Shown: positions 6,497 through 12,750 of the stretch, one piece after another
Layout of the letters: every line of letters starts with the position of its first letter
Numbering within the stretch: the stretch's first letter is position 1
NCBI GenBank assembly: GCA_016222925.1
Contig: JACRQB010000122.1
Location: 1 to 14,156 of the forward strand
Reading direction: 5' to 3'
Source: Nitrospirota bacterium
GTDB taxonomy: Bacteria > Nitrospirota > Nitrospiria > Nitrospirales > Nitrospiraceae
Length of the DNA: 14,156 nt
Position numbers and translations under genes: made by a program
Notes under the pieces: model-generated
Told to the model about the DNA's origin: nothing
Seen by the model: the letters and a program-made list of their open reading frames with translations, nothing else
Databases searched by the model: none

Positions 6497-6731
6497 CGGA
6501 GCGCAAGGTGAAACTGGCAGCAGCCCACAAGCGAAAGACGGTGAAGGATTTTCTGATGGCGAAGTAGAAAAGGGATCGGGCGTTGCGATCTTAACAAGCT
6601 GTCTACACCCACACTTCCCAATGATGACCGCTTTCAGGCTCTGCGATCTCGGCGCCGAACTTCCGCGCTTGGCCGATGGCAGTCCTAGACCAAAACCGGC
6701 CGATCGCCGAATTGAAAAGCAGCCCTACAAC
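6497..6731. other. Noncoding stretch containing R2 copy b (6625-6690)
   Basis: Positions 6625-6690 align with the R2 repeat: CGATCTCGGCGCCGAACTTC followed by CGCGCTTGGCCGAT, close to copy c at 9521-9598. No gene is supported in the rest. Confidence 0.6.
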
Positions 6732-6785
6732 GTCTGAGTATTGCGGTAGCGAGGGTCTCCCTTCGAGAGAATGCGTCTGTTAGGC
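6732..6785 (+). repeat. Decayed attC-like site
   Basis: A perfect core GTTAGGC (6779-6785) is preceded by GTCTGAGTATTGCGG, which resembles the left half of the attC at 3984 (GCCTAACATTGCGG) with changes. TCTC and GAGA inner arms are visible. The R'' box no longer pairs with R'. With the core at 6945 it brackets R1 copy B, giving a 166-bp unit without a gene. Confidence 0.35.
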
Positions 6786-6793
6786 GGTTTACG

Positions 6794-6932
6794 CCGATCC
6801 GCATCAGAATCTGTGATACATGGTCGCCTAGTCGGATCTCATTGAAATGACAATGGCTATGGCGTATTGTTCGCGAACCGTAGTGGCGTGTTATACGGAT
6901 AAATTTGACAAATCAGGTTCTTATACGGATCG
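6794..6932 (+). repeat. R1 element, copy B
   Basis: This 139-bp element has a left end CCGATCCGCATCAGAATCTG (6794-6813). Its right end (6914-6932) is, as reverse complement, CGATCCGTATAAGAACCTG. A core GTTAGGC follows at 6945-6951 and a TTG start at 6963. A second GTTAGGC lies eight bases to the left of the element (6779-6785). Confidence 0.75.
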
Positions 6933-6962
6933 ACTCTAAACAGAGTTAGGCTGATACCACTC

Positions 6963-7517
6963 TTGAATCTCACCGAAGACCAAATAGAGGAGGCCCTACC
7001 TCGGGTGTCCGCCGGACTCGCGAAATACACATGGCTGCAGGCAGAGCTGCGAAGTCGGGATGTTTCGCGTGACAGCGAGTACCAGAAGCGGTTTGGTGGG
7101 TTCTACCGGGTTCGACGCAACTTGGCGTGGAGGAACGCATTCTTCCAGATCCTCGAACAGGGGAAAGTCGCGCCAATTGCATTCGAGGAAGTACTTCGGT
7201 CTATTTACTCTGCGACCGGGCGAGTGGAAGCGTCGTTTGCAAGTAAACTGATCGCGACGCTAGATCCTTCGAAGCCGGTCATCGATTCGGTCGTTCTGGG
7301 CAATCTCGGACTCAGATTGCCGGCCCCAGCGTCCTCGGATCGGTTCGCGGGGGTTGCAAGTCTTCATCAGCAACTCCTCAATCTGTATTCGAAGTATTTG
7401 GCCTCCGACCCTGGTTGCGAGCTGGTAGCACGGTTTCGCACGGCGTATCCCACTGCGAAGATTACGGAAGTAAAGATGCTCGACTTTGTCCTGTGGCAGA
7501 GCCGATCAACAGCCTAA
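6963..7517 (+). CDS. Conserved hypothetical cassette protein
   Basis: This 184-aa, largely helical protein has no signal peptide. Segments such as RFGGFYRVRRNLAWRNAFFQ, VEASFASKLIATLDPSKPVI and MLDFVLWQ look conserved. I associate them with an uncharacterised protein family and cannot give a function. The 'SKLIATLDPSKPVIDSVVL' stretch has a helix-turn feel like some DNA-glycosylase-type folds, but no catalytic residue can be pointed to. The TTG start at 6963 lies 12 bases after the GTTAGGC core and has no Shine-Dalgarno sequence. The stop TAA (7515-7517) lies inside the R'' box of the attC at 7512. Both features are typical of an integron cassette gene. Confidence 0.75.
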   Translation: MNLTEDQIEEALPRVSAGLAKYTWLQAELRSRDVSRDSEYQKRFGGFYRVRRNLAWRNAFFQILEQGKVAPIAFEEVLRSIYSATGRVEASFASKLIATLDPSKPVIDSVVLGNLGLRLPAPASSDRFAGVASLHQQLLNLYSKYLASDPGCELVARFRTAYPTAKITEVKMLDFVLWQSRSTA

Positions 7518-7554
7518 CAAGCCGCTGCAGCCGACGAGCGGCAGGGCGTTAGGC
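7512..7554 (+). repeat. attC-like site, best preserved in the window
   Basis: R'' GCCTAAC (7512-7518) and R' GTTAGGC (7548-7554) are perfect inverted repeats. Inner arms GCCGCT (7521-7526) and AGCGGC (7537-7542) also pair perfectly. At 43 bp it is shorter than most attC sites. It joins the 6963 gene, whose stop codon lies in R'', to the TTG-started gene at 7578. Confidence 0.8.
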
Positions 7555-7577
7555 CGCTCTACTCAGGCACGTTCAAT

Positions 7578-8021
7578 TTGAAAATTATTACATGGAATTG
7601 CTGTCGCGGTCATCTGGCGAAGAAATTGCCACTTCTCGAATCGTTCGGGGCCTCCCTCAGTATTGTCCAGGAGTGTGCACGGCCCGCGGACGATGACAGC
7701 TCTACCCTCTGGTGTGGCGACAACCCGGGTCTAGGTATGGCCGTAATCGCTTCGGACGGCTATCGCATCTCCTTGTTCCCCTCGTGCGAAGTGCCTCGAT
7801 ATACGATCCCGATTCAAGTAACGGGTCCGCAGTCCTTTCCACTCCTCGCTGTCTGGGCGAAGACGGACATGCACTTTCGCTACCTCAAAGGAATCATTCG
7901 TGCGGTCGATTGCTTGCGCGACCTGATTATTGCGCAGCCAACCGTCGTAGTCGGTGACTTCAACTCCAACAAGATCTGGGACTACAAACGCCCTGAGTTG
8001 GCCGAGCAGACGGAGGTGTGA
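7578..8021 (+). pseudogene. Truncated exonuclease/endonuclease/phosphatase (EEP) domain fused to recombinase tail
   Basis: The frame begins MKIITWNCCRGHLAKKLPLL with N7, then QE (E32) and GDFNSNKIWD (D127, N129). These are the metal and catalytic residues of the first two-thirds of an EEP (DNase I/exonuclease III-like) phosphodiesterase. Full-length relatives are about 230-250 aa and need a C-terminal His with its Asp partner, which are missing here. After DYKRP the protein ends ELAEQTEV, identical to the C-terminus of the recombinase at 1997-2620. The junction lies near 7990-7995, where recombinase 3' DNA was joined to the gene. The hybrid is probably inactive. The TTG start lies 23 bases after the attC core. 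Confidence 0.8.
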
Positions 8022-8127
8022 CTGTCTAACATGAGCTCGCGGGTCTGGCAGCGCCCCAAGCCGATGGGCGCTGTCCGACCCAAAGCAGAAGTACATGACC
8101 GACCGCTACCAGAAGGGGAGGCTTACA
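7995..8127 (+). repeat. Recombinase 3' tail repeat, copy 2
   Basis: Matches 2594-2681 but keeps 44 extra bases directly after the stop and CTG. These include a perfect 8-bp stem CAGCGCCC/GGGCGCTG (8049-8056, 8066-8073, 9-base loop) and a TCTAAC box. This longer form is probably ancestral and copy 1 is the deleted one. The R3 motif follows at 8076-8095, then R1 copy C. Confidence 0.8.
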
Positions 8128-8268
8128 CCGATCCGCATAAGAACCCGTAATACATGGTCCCACCGTCGCAACTCATTGAAACGACAACGAGCATGGCATA
8201 TTCTTCACGAACAGGAGTGGTGTGTTATACGGTCAGAAAATGGCAGATCCGGCTCTTATGCAGATCGG
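8128..8268 (+). repeat. R1 element, copy C
   Basis: This 141-bp element has a left end CCGATCCGCATAAGAACCCG (8128-8147). Its right end (8250-8268) is, as reverse complement, CCGATCTGCATAAGAGCCG, the best-matched pair of the three copies. It is followed by GCCTAAATATAGTTAGGC, a small hairpin whose right arm is the core GTTAGGC (8279-8285). A plus-strand frame across it (8095-8283) is not a credible gene. Confidence 0.75.
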
Positions 8269-8334
8269 CCTAAATATAGTTAGGCGGGAGAAAGGTAGTC
8301 TTGACGTAGTTCATTCAGGGAAGGGGGGATTCAT

Positions 8335-8631
8335 ATGAAAAACATCGTTTCGTACACTATGGTCGTATGTTCGACCATCACGATCCTAATGTTAACCCCC
8401 AAGGTCTCCTTCGCAGAATGCACTCTGTCACATGAAGAATGCCATGACGTGTATACGTGCACCGAGTACTATCCGAACGGCACAGATTGCAGAAAAACTG
8501 AGAAAACCCAGGAGTGTCATACTGTCTGCGATCAATTTGATGTTGATCGTGGCGGCATTGATGACGCAAATCGAAATGTTTCCCCGTCGTCGGAAACCGA
8601 CAGTGAAGCAGCATCATCTGAGGGAAAATAG
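8335..8631 (+). CDS. Small secreted Cys-rich hypothetical protein
   Basis: The 98-aa protein has a clear signal peptide (MKNIVSYTMVVCSTITILML, with cleavage likely after SFA at residue 27). The mature part has six cysteines within about 40 residues (ECTLSHEEC, YTC, TDC, ECHTVC). The spacing suggests three disulfides. It then runs into an acidic, Ser-rich, probably disordered tail (SSETDSEAASSEGK). ATG 8335 has a strong purine-rich ribosome binding site (AAGGGGGG, 8321-8328), unlike the other cassette genes. It begins 50 bases after the GTTAGGC core at 8279. No family was recognised. A lone GCCTAAC box at 8651-8657 after its stop may be the left half of a lost attC. Confidence 0.7.
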   Translation: MKNIVSYTMVVCSTITILMLTPKVSFAECTLSHEECHDVYTCTEYYPNGTDCRKTEKTQECHTVCDQFDVDRGGIDDANRNVSPSSETDSEAASSEGK

Positions 8632-8695
8632 GAACAGAAGAAAATTGAATGCCTAACCTGTCATTCAACCCAGTCTGGCGTGAGAAGGAGAATCT

Positions 8696-9451
8696 GTGGC
8701 GAATCAACCAAAGAAAGTATCTAGTAACAGCAGCCGAACGCAGATTGTTGTTGCTGTAATCGGCGTGGTGGGAGCTGTCATCGTTGCGGGATTATCAAAC
8801 TGGGACAAGATCGTGGGCAAGAATACGTCAATCCAATCTAGCACTGTCATGTCTGCCCCGGAGACGGATAAACCTCAAGGGACCGAGATTATCGTAGGCT
8901 TCGCTGGCGTTGACACCGCCGCTGCCCCGGGTCACCTAGTTGCCGCTGACCCATATTTGCACCAGATGGGAATATCGATTGAGAAACTGGTCCCTGAAGG
9001 ATCTCAGGTAGCTTTGATCAATAATCTCGCCATGTATCGGGGAAGGGCTGCGCGACCAACTACGAGCCAGAATTTCTTGACTCAGATCGGTACTGGAAAC
9101 GCTCTAGCATCATTTACCTTAAAGTTCTCCGAATCTTTCGTAAGTGTGAGCTTCATTCGCCCAGTGCTGTATGCAGCAACCGAGAGTGGGATAACGCACC
9201 CCGCCTGGAGTGCGCATGCCCTCGACGTTAATGGTCGGGAGATAAGTTCTCACCGGGAAGAATTGACGAGGTGTTTGCCAAAAAAGAATTGCACTGAAGT
9301 TCCAGCGCGATCCTATATTTTGAGAGCGCCCGGCTTCGACGACATATCTGCTATTCGGTTCGTCTCTGATCCTCGGTTAGACGGCAAGCCTTTTGCTGCG
9401 TTTAGTGCCATCTTGATTGAGCGGCTAACTATGACCCACCGAGAGAAGTGA
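8696..9451 (+). CDS. Membrane-anchored exported hypothetical protein (cassette gene)
   Basis: This 251-aa protein has a short basic N-terminus and one hydrophobic helix (IVVAVIGVVGAVIVAGL, about residues 17-33). It is therefore anchored with most of the chain outside the cytoplasm. The outer part reads as a beta-sandwich: strands such as ASFTLKFSESFVSVSFIRP, and a C-terminal YILRAPGFDDISAIRFVSDP and FAAFSAILIERLTM pattern like domains of exported surface proteins. A Cys pair (C193 and C198, approximate) could form a disulfide. GTG 8696 is chosen for AAGGAG at 8685-8690. The stop lies two bases before an attC-like site at 9454, so it is the terminal cassette. Function unknown. Confidence 0.75.
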   Translation: MANQPKKVSSNSSRTQIVVAVIGVVGAVIVAGLSNWDKIVGKNTSIQSSTVMSAPETDKPQGTEIIVGFAGVDTAAAPGHLVAADPYLHQMGISIEKLVPEGSQVALINNLAMYRGRAARPTTSQNFLTQIGTGNALASFTLKFSESFVSVSFIRPVLYAATESGITHPAWSAHALDVNGREISSHREELTRCLPKKNCTEVPARSYILRAPGFDDISAIRFVSDPRLDGKPFAAFSAILIERLTMTHREK

Positions 9452-9453
9452 TC

Positions 9454-9515
9454 GCCCAACTATGCGCTCCAGCGGACGCGCAAGGAACGCGCGCCGCTGA
9501 GCTTAGGCGTATTGC
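9454..9515 (+). repeat. attC-like site closing the array
   Basis: R'' GCCCAAC (9454-9460) follows the stop of the preceding gene. Inner arms AGCGGACGCGC (9471-9481) and GCGCGCCGCT (9489-9498) pair with one extra A on the left arm, exactly the extrahelical-base pattern of folded attC. The expected R' GTTGGGC is replaced by GTATTGC (9509-9515), so the core is mutated and the site may be dead. Confidence 0.65.
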
Positions 9516-9520
9516 TATAG

Positions 9521-9598
9521 GGCTGAGGACCGGTTTACGGCGGTGTCATCTCGGCATCGAACTTCCGTTCCTGGCCGATAGCGGCCATCGCGGACGGT
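9521..9598 (+). repeat. R2 dispersed repeat, copy c
   Basis: Contains GGTTTACGGCGGTGTCATCT, CGAACTTCCG and CTGGCCGATAGCGGCCATCG. It aligns with 4051-4126 and 6625-6690. Like copy a, it starts a few bases after an attC-like site. Confidence 0.65.
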
Positions 9599-9771
9599 CA
9601 ATCTTGCCGTTTCTCCACTAAAACTCTCGATCCAAATCCGAGACCGAACGTCAGATCGTATGCTATTACATCTCGTGCAGCCCTCTGAATAGTTGAACGG
9701 TACTGGCACATTGCAGCGGCAGGATGCAGCAGCTGCAGAATGGCGATTGTCGCCGCCACCGTTCTTTTCAC
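9598..9771 (-). CDS. Possible small secreted protein
   Basis: From GTG 9771 the minus strand reads VKRTVAATIAILQLLHPAAA followed by MCQYRST, a credible signal peptide with an Ala-rich cleavage region. A mature part of about 35 residues ends in LVEKRQD, 57 aa in total. An AAGGGAAAGGGAG tract lies immediately upstream of the GTG. No family was recognised. The stop touches the end of R2 copy c. Short length and lack of homology make this uncertain. Confidence 0.35.
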   Translation of the reverse strand: MKRTVAATIAILQLLHPAAAMCQYRSTIQRAARDVIAYDLTFGLGFGSRVLVEKRQD

Positions 9772-10076
9772 CTCCCTTTCCCTTAATAGCGCTTGACTCT
9801 CATGCCTAATGCGCCCAGGGTGATGGTATGACGTATTGAGCCACGCCGACCGTCCCATCCTCGCGCGTCACGTTCTCTCCCTCCCATATCTTGCGCGACC
9901 GATTCCCTGGTCTCCGCCGCTTTTGCGCCGAATGTTCCTCGAAATACCTGTGTAGACGCCCTGTGTCCAAAAGCCATGGACGCTGGGGTGGCAGAGGTGC
10001 CTTCCGCACAGGAGTGGAACTGAGGTCTATCGACCACATCAGTCAACGCAGATATGCAGATAGAAGGAGCAACGCC
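9772..10076. other. Intergenic stretch upstream of the Fe-S carrier
   Basis: No gene is supported. A long minus-strand frame (9783-10355) is antisense to the Fe-S carrier and looks like a shadow. The promoter of the 10077-13491 cluster should lie here, but I see no clear consensus boxes. The ribosome binding site AGAAGGAG (10061-10068) belongs to the next gene. Confidence 0.5.
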
Positions 10077-10397
10077 ATGATTACCATCACACCAACGGCA
10101 GAAGGCAAGATCCGAGAACTCATGCAGGAAGAGAAAGACACGGTCGGCCTGCGCGTCTACGTGAAGGGCGGTGGCTGCCATGGCTATCAGTACGGCATGG
10201 CCTTCGAGTCCGTCATGAGCGAAGACGACACCGTCATCGAGAAAGGTGACGTCAAGGTCATCATGGACTCCCAGAGCGCCCCGTTGCTGGCCGGCTGCGA
10301 AGTCGATTTCCACGACAGCGTGCAAGGCTCCGGCTTTGAGATCAAGAACCCACAAGCCAAAACGACCTGTGGGTGCGGCAGTTCATTCAGCGCATAA
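10077..10397 (+). CDS. A-type iron-sulfur carrier (ErpA/IscA/HesB family)
   Basis: The 106-aa protein has the three conserved cysteines of A-type carriers: C34 in GGGCHGYQYGM, and C98 and C100 in TCGCGSSFSA near the C-terminus. These bind a cluster for delivery to apo-proteins. Length and the start MITITPTAEGKIRELM match the family. ATG 10077 is preceded by AGAAGGAG; longer upstream extensions lack family similarity. It is first in a run of plus-strand genes, 59 bases before the alpha subunit of a 2-oxoacid:ferredoxin oxidoreductase, whose beta subunit holds a [4Fe-4S] cluster. Supplying that enzyme is a plausible job, inferred from position. ErpA and IscA cannot be told apart from the sequence alone. 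Confidence 0.9.
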   Translation: MITITPTAEGKIRELMQEEKDTVGLRVYVKGGGCHGYQYGMAFESVMSEDDTVIEKGDVKVIMDSQSAPLLAGCEVDFHDSVQGSGFEIKNPQAKTTCGCGSSFSA

Positions 10398-10456
10398 CGT
10401 CATCACACGGTGCGCCGGATCGCCGGCCACCGCCGTTCGATAGAAAGGGAATAGCC

Positions 10457-11665
10457 ATGGACAGCACAGCCATCATCGGAACCACGAATAAGAAGGGGCA
10501 AGTCATCACCGATCCACGCGTGATGATGAATGACGCGCCTCGCACGCCGTCGTTTTTTACCGGCAGCGAAGTCATTAAGGAGGCCGTCAGGCGTGCGAAC
10601 GTCGATGTGATGGTGGCCTATCCCATCACACCCCAAAGCGAGGCAGCCGCCCTGTGCGGCGAGCTCTTTGCCGAGGGCTATATCGGCGATTATTTCCGTG
10701 GGGAAAGTGAATTTGCGGTCATGTCCCAGTGCGCCGGCGCCGCCTTCGGCGGGGCCCGTGTCTTCACGACGACCGCCGGACCCGGCACCATGCGGGCCAT
10801 GGAAAATTTTCCGATGTGGGCCGGATCCAGATTGCCGATCCAATGTATCGTCACCTGCCGTGGCATCAATTCCCCCCTGTCGATCCAGCCGGATACGATC
10901 GAGATCGCCTACCTCATGAATACGGGCATGCTCGTTTGGCATGCAGAAACCGCGCAGGATTTCTACGACTGGATCCTCAAGGGGTATATGGTGTCGGAAG
11001 AGCCGGATGTGCATTTACCCTTGGCCCTCTGTTGCGACGGCTTCTTCGTGACCCATACGAAAGACGTCGTCGAGCTGACGCCCGCCGAGATGTGCTTGCC
11101 ACCCTATGATCCCTATCGCTCACCCGTCCCCTGCATGGATATGGAGTGTCCACCGGTCCGGATGATGCGCGATCCCTTCGTGATGAAAAGCAACTACATC
11201 AGCTACGCCACGCACGCGAGCTGGCAACAGGAAATCTGGGCCGCTGCGGAGCGCTCGCGCAAGCACACGATCGCCTGGCTGGATGGCCTGATCGATGTCG
11301 AAGACGGCGATGCCGATATCCTCATCATCTCCTCAGGAACCGCTGTCTCCCAGGGGCGGGAAGCCATCCGCCTGCTGGCGGATGAAGGCATTCGCGTCGG
11401 ACTGGTAAAAATCAAAACCTTGCGCCCATGGCCGGAGGAAGAACTGCTCGAGGCGACCAAGCATGCCTCTCACATCATCGTGCCCGAGTTCAATGTCATC
11501 GGATGGATGGCCAAAGAAATCAAAGCTACCATCCCCAATAGCAACCGAGTCGTCGCCGGACCGCGCGTCTGCGGCGGCATGACCTTGCCACCGGAAGTGA
11601 TTGTGGAGGAAGTCAAGAAGGCGATCGGCATGCGATCCGGCGTGCTGGCGGGACGTGGCGGATGA
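10457..11665 (+). CDS. porA: 2-oxoacid:ferredoxin oxidoreductase, alpha subunit
   Basis: The 402-aa protein matches the alpha subunit of pyruvate/2-oxoglutarate:ferredoxin oxidoreductases. The N-terminal pyrimidine-binding domain has VAYPITPQSE (53-62), FRGESEFAV (80-88) with the catalytic-region glutamate, and TTTAGPGTMRAMENFPMWAG. The C-terminal domain has DILIISSGTA (287-296), VGLVKIKTLRPWPEEEL (314-330) and VPEFN. The complex interconverts 2-oxoacid plus CoA with acyl-CoA, CO2 and reduced ferredoxin; in autotrophs with the reverse TCA cycle it fixes CO2. ATG 10457 has AGAAAGGG (10442-10449). An in-frame extension to 10373 overlaps the upstream gene and looks non-coding. Pyruvate against 2-oxoglutarate preference is undecided; the symbol is provisional. 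Confidence 0.9.
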   Translation: MDSTAIIGTTNKKGQVITDPRVMMNDAPRTPSFFTGSEVIKEAVRRANVDVMVAYPITPQSEAAALCGELFAEGYIGDYFRGESEFAVMSQCAGAAFGGARVFTTTAGPGTMRAMENFPMWAGSRLPIQCIVTCRGINSPLSIQPDTIEIAYLMNTGMLVWHAETAQDFYDWILKGYMVSEEPDVHLPLALCCDGFFVTHTKDVVELTPAEMCLPPYDPYRSPVPCMDMECPPVRMMRDPFVMKSNYISYATHASWQQEIWAAAERSRKHTIAWLDGLIDVEDGDADILIISSGTAVSQGREAIRLLADEGIRVGLVKIKTLRPWPEEELLEATKHASHIIVPEFNVIGWMAKEIKATIPNSNRVVAGPRVCGGMTLPPEVIVEEVKKAIGMRSGVLAGRGG

Positions 11666-11762
11666 ACCGGACACAGGGGCGGAACGACGGCACAGCAGCT
11701 GGCTGCGGACGAGATGTACCCACACACCGCATTTGCGGATTACAGAGAGAGCGAGGTATCCG

Positions 11763-12653
11763 ATGAGTCTTGATTATGTAAAATTCACCCCAGGATTCGA
11801 CACATTCATGCCGAAAGAATATCGAGACATGGTGGAGCACGGGCCCTTCGGGAAGAAAACGACCGTGTCGCAGATGGGGAGTTTCAAAGAGATCCTTGAA
11901 GAGCATCCCATGTGCGCCGGCTGTGCGATGACCCTGTTCATCCGGCTTGCGATCATCGCATTCCCAAATCCCGAAGACACGATTACCGTCGGGACGGCAG
12001 GCTGCGGCCGGCTGGCAATTTCGCAGGCGGCGATTCCGTTCGTCTACGGCAACTATGGGGACCAGAACGGCGTAGCCAGTGGGCTGTCGCGCGGATTGCG
12101 GATTCGTTTCGGCGACAAGCCCAAGGATGTGGTCGTGATGGCCGGTGACGGCGGCACCGCCGACATCGGATTCCAGCAAGTCCTCCATTCCTGGTTCAGG
12201 AAGGAACGATTCACGACGATCATGCTGGATAATGAGGTGTACGGGAATACGGGCGGACAGGAAAGCGGTATGACGACCAGAGGGGCGGTGCTCAAAATGG
12301 CCCCGCTCGGCAAGAAGTTCGAGAAAATGGACATGGTCGCCATGGCGAAGATCGCCGGCTGTGCCTACATCGCCACCGTCGTGCCGAATAACCCGCGTCG
12401 GGTGGAAAGCTGCATCAAGAAGGCGGTCCTGATCGCTCGCGAAGTCGGTCCGACTTACATTCAAGCCTATACGTCTTGCAACATCGAGTACGCGATCCCG
12501 ACCGACCAGGTGATGGCAGACGCCAAGACCGTCGAAGATGACCGGTACAAGTTTGCTGAGTATGTGAGCGAGGATGCCAAGGCGTATTTAGCCGAGCGAT
12601 ATGGGTACAAAGAGTTCGCCCAGAAGCCGGTGGCGGCAGTCACGACGGTGTAA
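11763..12653 (+). CDS. porB: 2-oxoacid:ferredoxin oxidoreductase, beta subunit
   Basis: The 296-aa protein carries the thiamine-diphosphate site: GDGGTADIGFQQ (128-139), then LDNEVYGNTGGQES (155-168), the G-D-G...N motif that binds Mg-ThDP. Cysteines C51 and C54 (MCAGCAM), C81 (AGCGRL) and probably C239 (TSCN) are in place for one [4Fe-4S] cluster. The size of about 32 kDa and the pairing with a 44-kDa alpha subunit resemble the multi-subunit enzymes of Hydrogenobacter-like autotrophs. ATG 11763 follows GAGAGCGAGG. It is 97 bases after porA. A gamma subunit and a ferredoxin-like delta subunit, normally part of the complex, are not encoded in this window. Confidence 0.92.
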   Translation: MSLDYVKFTPGFDTFMPKEYRDMVEHGPFGKKTTVSQMGSFKEILEEHPMCAGCAMTLFIRLAIIAFPNPEDTITVGTAGCGRLAISQAAIPFVYGNYGDQNGVASGLSRGLRIRFGDKPKDVVVMAGDGGTADIGFQQVLHSWFRKERFTTIMLDNEVYGNTGGQESGMTTRGAVLKMAPLGKKFEKMDMVAMAKIAGCAYIATVVPNNPRRVESCIKKAVLIAREVGPTYIQAYTSCNIEYAIPTDQVMADAKTVEDDRYKFAEYVSEDAKAYLAERYGYKEFAQKPVAAVTTV

Positions 12654-12659
12654 TCACAT

Positions 12660-12707
12660 GGGTGGAAGATTCCAGAGGCCCATACGACCCGCTCGAATCT
12701 TCCACCC
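12660..12707 (+). terminator. Perfect 13-bp stem between porB and the 82-aa gene (processing or attenuation element)
   Basis: GGGTGGAAGATTC (12660-12672) and GAATCTTCCACCC (12695-12707) are perfect inverted repeats separated by 22 bases, starting six bases after the porB stop. There is no U-run after the stem, so a classical intrinsic terminator is unlikely. It could protect the 3' end of the porAB message or reduce read-through into the downstream small genes. Confidence 0.45.
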
Positions 12708-12750
12708 GTCGGCCGATACGCCCTGTCGACGATCGAACAGGAGAGGAATC

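Noticed and set aside
6493..6567. 24-codon TTG-started frame after the membrane protein gene
   Set aside because: Too short to support and without its own clear ribosome binding site; could be a remnant.
8049..8073. Stem-loop as an intrinsic terminator
   Set aside because: The stem is not followed by a T-run; it is better explained as part of the recombinase tail repeat.
8095..8283. 62-codon plus-strand frame
   Set aside because: It runs entirely through R1 copy C and its flank, is Arg/Ser-rich, and the homologous copies A and B do not keep the frame open.
2594..8285. Repeats as a CRISPR array
   Set aside because: Copies are 140 bp or longer, kilobases apart and interspersed with genes; there are no short regular repeats with spacers and no cas genes.
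9783..10355. 190-codon minus-strand frame opposite the Fe-S carrier
   Set aside because: Overlaps a clear A-type carrier gene. The residues follow the complementary codon pattern and no family is visible.
10403..11014. 203-codon minus-strand frame opposite porA
   Set aside because: Antisense shadow of a strongly supported gene; His/Gly/Asp-rich composition and no ribosome binding site.
11613..12464. 283-codon minus-strand frame opposite porB
   Set aside because: Antisense shadow of porB with an implausible composition despite its length.
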